Below, one piece after another: positions 48,215 through 64,000 of a stretch of 64,000 nt of DNA (the stretch's first letter is position 1; each line of letters opens with the position of its first letter). The stretch comes from Diplolepis rosae (lineage: Eukaryota > Arthropoda > Insecta > Hymenoptera > Diplolepididae). The notes under the pieces were generated by a model. It was not told the origin of the DNA and did not search any database. It saw nothing but the letters and a program-made list of their open reading frames with translations. Location of the stretch: contig JAPYXD010000716.1 in assembly GCA_030998225.1 (NCBI GenBank), positions 3,162,001 through 3,226,000 on the forward strand, in the 5' to 3' direction. Made by a program: the position numbers and the translations under genes.

Positions 48215-48516
48215 TTAAACGGGACAATTTGAACTTATTTGTTTTTCAAAATTTAAGAAATAATAAAGAACATGAAAACGAACGTAAAAAACCTAATTTT
48301 GGTTTTTTTAATTTAAAATGAGTTTAATTTTAGTAAGTCATCAAATTGGAGATAAATAAAATGTTTATAATTATCAAAATTATAAATAGGCTATCTGCAC
48401 CCGTTTATATGTGCCTTCTTAGTTTCTCCCGAATTTTTATTCAATAAATTTAAACACCAAAATGTAGAAATTGGACCCCAAGTTATACACATTAACAAAG
48501 TATCACATGCCCTTAA
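48215..48516. mobile_element. Palindromic MITE, copy 3, abutting the NACHT/WD40 stop codon
   Basis: The right end reads AGTATCACATGCCCTTAA and stops nine bases from the minus-strand stop codon at 48528-48526. The centre has AGGCTATCTGCACCCGTTT and, inverted, AACGAACGTAAAAAACC, diverged from the other copies. The left arm is shortened. On the minus strand it supplies AATAAA words (near 48440), so it probably forms most of the 3' UTR of the NACHT/WD40 gene. Confidence 0.7.
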
Positions 48517-48525
48517 GCGGAATGA

Positions 48526-56151
<7,626 letters not shown>

Positions 56152-57205
56152 TTTATTTGCTGAAAATCTTTCGTCACTTTTTTCTCTATTATTTTATTTC
56201 CCTTTCTCTTAGCCAAGAAAAGTCTTCATGGCAATTTTTACTTTTCTTCTCTCTAAATTCCAGGAATAAATGCACAATTTTTTACTACTCTGCCTCGTAA
56301 ATTTTGTCACTTTCCTTTTTTTCTAATTTAACTTACTCTATTTCATGTTAAAATTCCGTCTATTCTTCTTTCGATTTTCGACTGAAGTATCTTTTAAATT
56401 TCTTTCCATTCTTATATCGACAATTAGTAAAGAATAGTTTTCTTTCTTGTATTTCGGTAACTTTGTAGTCAAGAATATTAACTATAATATATCTGCTACT
56501 AGATATATCTTAATTAATGTAAAACTATTAATCTATTTCTGTAAATAAATAACTATTATATTAAATTTTCTATATTAAGTACGATAAGATCATTATTTAG
56601 GTAACTTTGTTTCAGATTGTCTTCGCAATTTAGAAAAACCCAGAACGATGGAGAATTCTGTTCTACGTTTCAGGATTGTAGGTAAAATTGTTTTCATTAG
56701 TTGTTCTTATTTTCACGTTCACAATTATCACAATAGAAGGTATTATTCATTTTCTTATTTGTCTTTTTAGTTCGTTCTAACTTATTTTACTTATTTTTCA
56801 TTTTTATTTTAAAATTTTTTTCAAGACCTGCTATTTCTAGGTGGAGAGATCGATACTTGAATTACTTTGAGGAGCAGGGAGTCGTACGGGGTCCGGGGGT
56901 TAATCGTTGCGTCTTTCTTTTCAGATGTATATCTCTCTCAAGAGAATTTCACTCTTTCAGGTTATCCAATTAGGTATATATCGCGTTATGTCATCCTCAT
57001 GGACAGTGAAGCGAACCATCTCTAACTGTGAATTGACATTATCATCCTAAGAGTGATTACCAACTTGGTAGATTGTCGATGTGCTTTCTCAGGAGATAGA
57101 CACATAGGCGGGGGGACCACCTGCCTGCCCACCCCTTTTTTGTTACGCCAACTCCATTATTCAGACGTTCCTCTTAGATGTCTGCAACAAGAAACAAAAC
57201 AGCTA

Positions 57206-57244
<39 letters not shown>

Positions 57245-59670
57245 AATTACATATTTTCACTAAAAATGAAAAATGTTTTTCAACTCTAACTATAAAATTG
57301 TATTTATTTGTACTTGGAGTGTCTATTAATATATAAATCAATTTCAAGTTCATTTTTTAAACTTGAGAACAAAAGAATCTGAATAATAAAAAATAAATGT
57401 TCATATTCAATTGTGTAAAACTTAGGACCAAATTTAGCTCTTAAAGACTTTTTATCAATAAATTATTTATTTAATCAGTGAGACTGATTTAATTTAAAGA
57501 CAGATTAATGTGTGTATATAGGATAAATAATCACTATTATGTCCTTCAAAGATATACAGGTAATTTAAAAAAAAATATATCAAATTGATTTTGATTTCAA
57601 GGTATGTATTATTGGGTGAAGTATACTGCACAAATGATTTTAAATAAATTCATTCTCTAGATCGAAAGTAATTGAACATATCGAAACTCAAAATTTAAGT
57701 AATAATAGAGGATGAAGGTCAATCTAAATCATTGTGCACATTTTCTTTCGAGAAATCATAATAAAAAATAAAATAAAAATGCGTGCGTACAAAATTTAAA
57801 AACGACTGTAACATTCATGATAAGTTTTGGAAAAGTTTATATATGTAAGTACCTTCTTGCGGTTCTCCTTGAGCTATCTGTGATTGTGCTTAACAAACAG
57901 ATACTTAATTGTTAAATTTTAGCTGAAAATTATAAATTATTACGGTCGACCGTAATTGTAAAAAATAAAATAAAAATTTGTTTAATGTGAAATTGTTTAC
58001 ATTTCTCAAGTGACGTCAAACAAGGAAACTGTCATATTTATGGTTGCTTCAAAAAGAATGTATTCTGATAATTATCCACGCGAGAGGATAATATTATTGA
58101 ATAATTTTTAATTGTATATATTCAGACCCATTAAATTTTTTGTAATTAATTGTCTAATTCATTAGTTTTATTTTCTTTCATAATTTTGTTTTTATCTTGT
58201 AATTTAAAAAATTTTGATAACCGATTTTTTGATGTTTTTAAAAAAAAAATTTTAATCATTAATAACTAATTTAAGAAAATAGTTTTCACCTATCTAATTG
58301 CAGCATATGATATTTTAGTACCTTCAGATAATATTGTAAAATCCCCAGTGTTGTGCTTAAAAAAATGTTTTTCTTTATTTTTTTACTGAAAAGTAAAAGA
58401 TTTTAGAAATGCGCCGATGGATAAGATTGGAGAAAATAAAAAAGTATTCTTTTGTAGTTATGGCTACGGGCTACTGCTGATTTTTTTGAAATATCTTTTA
58501 AAATTTAGAATGGATGAGAATGTGTGCGCGACGTTGGATTTATGAATTAACATTGATAATTTTTGTTCATTTAATTTATAAAATACTATCAGAACAGTCG
58601 TTTAATAATATAATTAATTATTACATATAGAAAAGATATTATTGCTCACTACGTACCCAAGCGGACCCGGTCTAGAGAATGGTCAGAAAATACACTGACC
58701 GTTCTTTAACTATTCTCTGACCATTCTCTCACTTCGCATTATTATGGCTAAGAACGGTAAAAAAAAAAACATTTAAAACATTGCAATTATGATTCTGTGG
58801 CAAAATTTGGAATAGTAGGTGTAGGAATAAATACAATAATTTTATTTTTCAGCGATAAAAACTAGGAAAACATCATGTACCTGTCATTGAAGGCAGTGCA
58901 GTGGTTCACCATTTGCGGAACCTTCATACTCTTTATTTATAATAAAAAACATACATCTAATATTCATAAATAGTTTCAATAGCTCGTTAAATAATTACAT
59001 AGATATTAATATCTATTTATCCTCGCACTAAAGAAAATAGATAGTTATAAATATATAGTTCGTCAACTTGTAAAAAATGCCACTGCTACTTCACTTAGTT
59101 AGTACAACTAATTTTTCTACAAACTATTGTTATTCGCCTCATTTATTTAATTAATTTTGAAGTAAATATTCAGTTTGTTAAAGTAACAATCGAGTAGATA
59201 CCTACATCAAGTCATTAAGTGATTGAGGCAACTAAGACATTTTTTTATAAAATGCTTATTAATATGGCTTATGGCTGTTTTCTTGAAATAATTATTATTA
59301 ACAACTGTCCCTAAACTTCCAAAGCAGAGACGTTTGGACGAGGACTCTTCTAGACCGTTCTTAAAGATTCCACCCTCAACAACCCAGACAATTCGAGATA
59401 CTATACCGAAAATTCTTAAACATCTATACATTTTTTCTCATATCCTGAACTTGGAAACAAATTTCGGTAATTTTTAAACAACTAATTTTTTCCCGTCTAT
59501 TTGTTATATAAGTATATGATTTAACTATTTGAATATAGTTAAATTCTTAAGCTTCATAATTTTTCTATAATAGATAACTTTTTGAGAAATATTTTAGTTG
59601 ATAAGACTAGAAAAAAGTAGTCGAATTAGAAATACATACTCTGTACCAATAGATGGTCACGTTCAATCTT
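56152..59670. other. 5' flank of NACHT/WD40 gene and gene-free DNA
   Basis: The 5' UTR and promoter of the minus-strand gene should begin at 56152. A CT tract (57209-57242), which is GA on the gene strand, lies about 1.06 kb upstream of the start codon. A small palindrome, GAGAATGGTCAGA / TCTGACCATTCTC, occurs at about 58676-58727. A 62-codon plus-strand frame near 59300-59480 (LPKQRRLDEDSSRPFLKIPP) looks less AT-biased than neighbours but has no family match. Confidence 0.4.
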
Positions 59671-59813
59671 CACTCAGAAAAAAGATTTGGTTGAATCAAA
59701 AAAAATTATTTGTTTAAAAGACTTTGTTTGATTAAATAAAAAATGATTTATTTGATATGAAATAAGCTTTAAAAAAAAATGTCTTTTATACAATCAAATC
59801 TTTTTTCTGAATG
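59671..59813. mobile_element. Short MITE with CACTCAGAAAAAAGATTTG ends
   Basis: The left end CACTCAGAAAAAAGATTTG and right end CAAATCTTTTTTCTGAATG are inverted over about 19 bp with one mismatch. The 143-bp interior contains TTTGTTTGATTAAAT-type words in both orientations. It belongs to the CACTG end type. Confidence 0.7.
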
Positions 59814-59978
59814 TGGATATATTTGCATTATTTGGGTGTCGAAAAAATGTATATGAATAAAATCTTTAATCTTATAGACTACAAAAGCACAATACAATTA
59901 ATTATATATGTCATCACAATTATCACTTATTATTATTATTATTATTAAAAGTAGATAATTATAATTGTTAAACTAATA

Positions 59979-61018
59979 CACTGAGAGAAATCGGCTTTGG
60001 TTCCTGTGCACATAGCACATAAATTTTTTGTACAGTAGTTGCCTTGACCAAAAAAGTTGAGAGAAGCTACTACTTTTATAGTTATCATGACAGTAATTTG
60101 GACTTTTTTGTGTATTCGGTTGTTGTGACCAAAGTTGATGATTAGAATGAGCTTTATACATACCCCAACGGTTAGTACACGTACATTTTCTTTATGTGTA
60201 CTGCCAAGCTCCTTTGGTTACTACAACCGCAGCGTTCGCTGTTGCGCTAGACAAATCAAGTATAACTTTCATTTTTTACAACGAGGTAAGCCTGTCGTGA
60301 CAACTATTAAATCTTGTAATAGTCACACAATTTAACTTGCACTGCACTGGAGATAAGTAGTTACTTCCAAAAAGATATGCAGCCTAAGTTGAATCCTGCC
60401 GATTCTCTTTCTCGATTCCTGGACTATATTTCAACGTGCCAAGCATCATCAGGTAAATAATTCTATTATAAATATAGTTTGACAATTCTTTCTAAATGGT
60501 AAACGAATTTCTTCGGGGACAATGCAATGCGTTCCAATGTTGCTGTCTCGTCGTATTTTGTGAAAAGTATATTCAGTCAAGAAAAGTTTATGGTGATGAA
60601 AAAAGTGATAATTTTTTAACTTAATCGACGAAAGTTATCATAAATATCATTATACCGGATTATTTTGGTAGATGTTTACGGTGAAACTTTATTTTTTCTA
60701 ATCAAATTGAATTCGTATTTTGATAACTAGGAGAATCATACCTATAACCTCAAAAATAATTTTGGCTGGTCATTACTTGGTCATTTTAACTAAACTCTAT
60801 GCGCGGCTTTACGATGGACTTTGGTTCCTGTAACCGCAGCGCTAACGATATTTCAAGTACCAGAATCGTGGTCTCAGTAACGTTCCTTGCAGTTGGAGTA
60901 AACACTTTTCCAAAGTATGACAGCCACTACCATGATTGTCATGACAACTTTAACATTTTTGTAAAGACGATTTTAACAAAAAAACTTTGGTTCGTGAAAC
61001 CCGAAATTTCTCTCTGTG
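59979..61018 (+). mobile_element. CACTGAGAGAAATC element, copy 2
   Basis: Ends are the same as in 24379-25334, and TA flanks both sides. The 1040-bp copy carries about 105 bp (about 60274-60376) absent from the first copy, just before the conserved ATG exon at 60377-60452 (MQPKLNPADSLSRFLDYIST...), which ends in phase 1 before GTAAAT. Most other differences are single bases, so both copies are fairly young. Confidence 0.87.
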
Positions 61019-61518
61019 TACCTTAGTTTAAAAAAGAAAGCTAAAGCTGTCGGCTGGCTTTTAACGCCAAGGGAGCTAATATTCAAGTTATTTTCACAAT
61101 TTATCGACTCTTTTAAGATAACATATATAACATACATATAGAGCTGATAACGTAATACATACAGGGGCATATATATAGTATTTATAAATATGGGGGCACT
61201 CAGGGAGCAGGAACACGTGGATAAGGGTCGATATCACAGAGAACACCAACACATCATACTTTACACTGTTTACACAAGTCCTTTTGTGTCTCCTGGTCAA
61301 GATCAATCCCACCTGTATCTGACCTGCTTTCCCGGGTCCCAGGTATTGGCTACACCACCCTTTTATTTAACATCGACCAACCTTAGGATACCTTATGATT
61401 TTTAGATATATCTCTCCCTCAAAATTCCTCAGTTCGCGAACGAATATTCACTCAAAGCTAACCTGGATTATAACAATTTCTTAACGTTTAGTCGAAAAAG
61501 CTTTCATTACTTTAAGGT
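61019..61518. other. No recognisable feature
   Basis: Spacer between two mobile elements with no supported exon. Confidence 0.4.
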
Positions 61519-61735
61519 TTAAGAGCATATGATATTTAGAAAATTAACAAAATTTATTGATTTTAGGTTTCTACATATTTGTGTCCAAAACACATAAAAA
61601 TTGATGCGGTTTTGAAAATGAAAAGAAGTTTAATTGTAGCAAAATATATCGTAACATTTTTTTCATTGACAAAACCAAAATATTTCTATCTACGTTTGTT
61701 TTTATCTTCTCTACCATTTACTAAATTTTACTCTT
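61519..61735. mobile_element. Palindromic MITE, copy 4 (truncated)
   Basis: It starts TTAAGAGCATATGATATTT and includes GTTTCTACATATTTGTGTCC and, inverted, ATTTCTATCTACGTTTGTTT. The right arm stops near 61735, so the outer part of the second arm is missing. It is the most diverged of the four copies. Confidence 0.7.
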
Positions 61736-63279
61736 AAACTAAATAAATTTTAAATCAAGGTTGCAAATTTATTGTCTCTACCACTCATTTTTCTCTCCTT
61801 ACCAGAAGCTTCAAGCTGCTCACAAGATAGATTCGTAATCTCCTATAGAACTATTCTAGACACATTACAAATTACACATTATGCATTATACCTATACTTA
61901 CTTACTTTTTAAGAGTTTCCTTCGTTGCCTTAAACACAGTAAAATGAAGCGACTCAATTAGCCATAGGGAAAGTACAGGGTTTTCCAATTAGAGTTCTCA
62001 TTTTGAATAGCCCGCTATTTTGGCAGCTGTCATAATAAGAGGTGTTATTTTTTGACAGATGACAACTAAAAACCATTTCAAATGCGACTGTATTTTGAAC
62101 GACAATGGACCTCGGTTATTTGAACTGAAAAATTATGTATTCGTGAAATACAACTGAAAGAGTCAGTTAATTTAACTAAACGGGCGATTTCTGTTGAATT
62201 AACTGAAAAAATTCTTCTGAATAACCGAAAACTGCAGTTGCTTTTAATGCATAAGACTTTACCGAAAATTTTCAGTCATAATATTAGTGACGAGGATTTC
62301 TATCGGTGTAACATCATAAAATTGATTAGAAATGAGTTTTGTCGGAATGGACAAAAAAATACATTCTCCAGATTAAGGACGATTAAGGGCGGTTAAGGGA
62401 AAAAAGGCATCGAACCTTATACAAAAATTCGAAATGATCTGTCGAGAAATGAGTAAAATATCATGCAAAATGTGGAATATGAAGAAAGTGAAGTTATGGA
62501 TGCACACGAAATGCTCAATGATTTTTAAAGTAAACAGATATTATATGAATTATTAAGACACATTATGAATTCTATTTATTATAATCTTGTACAATAAATT
62601 ACGATTTCCATTCGAATTTCTAGCTCAATTTTCAAATTCAACAAATATAGTTTATTACTTTGAAAATGCCTTTATAATATGCGTTGAGATTTAATTGAAC
62701 TATTGCTTATTTTGTATAGACGTTGTTGTTGGTTCCAACAATTTTTTATGCAATAAAATTCAGAAATGTAAACGAAAAATATATACGAAAATATATAGAT
62801 CAGTGTTTCTAGTCATGCTTAATTTTGAATGATTTTCGAGTTATACCGCTTTCCCCTCTGATGTGATCAAATTCATTTTTCACTACACCATGAAACCAAA
62901 TCCGATTGGTCAATTTGATTTGTAGTTGGGATAATTTTCATGTCTTTTATGCTGTGTCGAGTTGTCGAGTTTATAATAAAACTAAGCAAAAAATGTTGGT
63001 AAAACTCACTAATAGCGTGTACTGAGATCACTAATAACCAATTGTTATTGTTACCAGAATCACTCAGTAAAACAAGAGTGAAAATATGAAAAGCAGGAAC
63101 AAAAATGTCTCGTCGCGTATTCGAGGAGAGTGTGCAAGCGGTATACTTCCAAACGTGTCAAAAAGAGAGGGAAGAGAAGAATGCTTTATCTGTTTTTAAT
63201 ATTTGGTCATTAAGTATGAAGCGGAGAGTTCGGATTCTAAAGTTTGCTTTATTGTTCTTCGAATAAAATGATATTTCAA
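61736..63279. other. No supported gene
   Basis: AT-rich DNA. Part of 62000-62540 contains repeated AACTGAAAAA / TTCAGT words and might be an old element, but I cannot define ends. Confidence 0.35.
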
Positions 63280-63804
63280 TTATTCAAAGTATGCTCCTGA
63301 GGCATCGATACACTTTTGTAATTTCAATGATAATTCATTTATACCTTTGGCATAGAAGCCTAGAGAGCGAGAACCGATAAAAGCGCGAAAGGCATTTTCG
63401 ACAAACTGCTGGGAATTGAATATTTTTCCTTGTAAGAAGTTATAAAAATTCCGAAACAAATGATAATCAGTTGGTGAAAGGTCCGGTGTCTACAGGGGAT
63501 GATTGATAGTTTCCAAAAACAATTCCAGCATTTTTAATTGCGTGCGATTTGCAGTGTGTGGGCGAGCATTATCACGCAGGAGAATGGGCCTGTGTCTGTT
63601 CACTAATCTCGGCTGTTTTTCTGACAGATTCTTCATCATGTTGTCCAGTTGGTTACAGTAGGTCTCTGCAAACCAAAACGATACTGTGCTATGGCTATAT
63701 GAACCTTCTACAAAAACACTATAAATTTTACGAACTGTCTTCAATGAGTTGGTTCCACAACGAAATTCATATTTGAAGATTGCACGAATTTTCGACTTAT
63801 CCAT
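63280..63804 (-). pseudogene. Internally deleted mariner transposase
   Basis: On the minus strand a start at 63804 opens an HTH-like region (FRCGTNSLKTVRKIYSVFVE, GSYSHSTVSFWF) that joins directly to ETYCNQLDNMMKNLSEKQP. The middle of a normal mariner transposase, including the first catalytic aspartate, is missing. The second catalytic aspartate (LLRDNARPHTA) and the third (TPDLSPTDYHLF) are present with the usual D34D context. A TAG at 63492-63490 lies between them. The frame then continues to a normal C-terminus (CIDASGAYFE, stop at 63282-63280). The protein cannot be active. I could not identify a matching pair of terminal repeats. Confidence 0.9.
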
Positions 63805-64000
63805 GATTTCATCAAATATTTTCTACAAAATTCTATTCAAAAGAACTTTAACTTTCAAAGCGTGATCGAAAGAATAATAGTGTATCTTCACAATGTACAA
63901 AACAAAAACAAATGCCAACGCTAAATCACAAATATATTGAAGGTAGGGTGTACTTTGGACCCTATATCGATTTTCCAAAGCATTAATTCTCCCAGGCGCC
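63805..64000. other. 5' flank of the mariner remnant
   Basis: AT-rich sequence that should hold one end of the mariner copy, but no inverted counterpart of the other flank (around 63200) is evident. Confidence 0.4.

Noticed and set aside
59300..59480. Possible plus-strand exon LPKQRRLDEDSSRPFLKIPP
   Set aside because: No family match, no convincing acceptor or donor, and flanking sequence is AT-rich; kept only as a note in the gap entry.

Overview
This is an AT-rich eukaryotic nuclear window with introns, GT-AG splice sites and dense transposon debris. It is most likely insect. I lean towards a hymenopteran, perhaps a parasitoid wasp, from the overall AT-rich look and the transposon mix, but no single sequence here proves that. 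There is no sign of bacterial or viral gene organisation.

Two complete protein-coding genes lie in the right half and converge tail to tail. Papss (+ strand, 41742-46833, 8 coding exons, 629 codons) encodes bifunctional PAPS synthetase, with an N-terminal APS kinase and a C-terminal ATP sulfurylase. A long NACHT/WD40 gene (- strand, 56151-48526, 13 coding exons, 1584 codons) encodes an NWD1/NWD2-like signalling ATPase with a DUF4062-like N-terminus, a NACHT P-loop and about a dozen WD repeats. A third gene is represented only by a likely first coding exon with a signal peptide (- strand, 32194-32116), whose remaining exons I could not find. A mariner transposase remnant lies at 63804-63280 (-).

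The rest is a mosaic of repeats. (1) 1-747: a large foldback. (2) 1.9-4.6 kb and 26.3-27.8 kb: copies of a family with a TCTG tract and GCGCGAAGCGCG palindromes. (3) 9.5-12 kb: small inverted-repeat elements. (4) 14.8-19.2 kb: a GGTACCGCGCC-rich minisatellite region interrupted by a 2.08 kb transposon with CACTGAG...CTCAGTG ends and a 2-bp target duplication. (5) 20.4 kb: a pogo-type MITE. (6) 24.4-25.3 kb and 60.0-61.0 kb: two copies of another CACTGAG element. (7) 33.4-37.2 kb: nested CACTG elements. (8) Several MITEs in and around the two genes, including a pogo-like element in a Papss intron.

The most interesting feature is the CACTG-terminated family. The 2.08 kb copy carries a spliced, multi-exon gene whose first exon looks like the start of a SAM domain. 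A second copy at 35.9-37.2 kb keeps only a diverged version of that first exon with the same intron phase. The 24.4 and 60.0 kb elements have an ATG exon of nearly the same size and phase in the same place. These look like non-autonomous CACTA/CMC-type elements with host-like spliced cargo and family-specific subterminal motif arrays.
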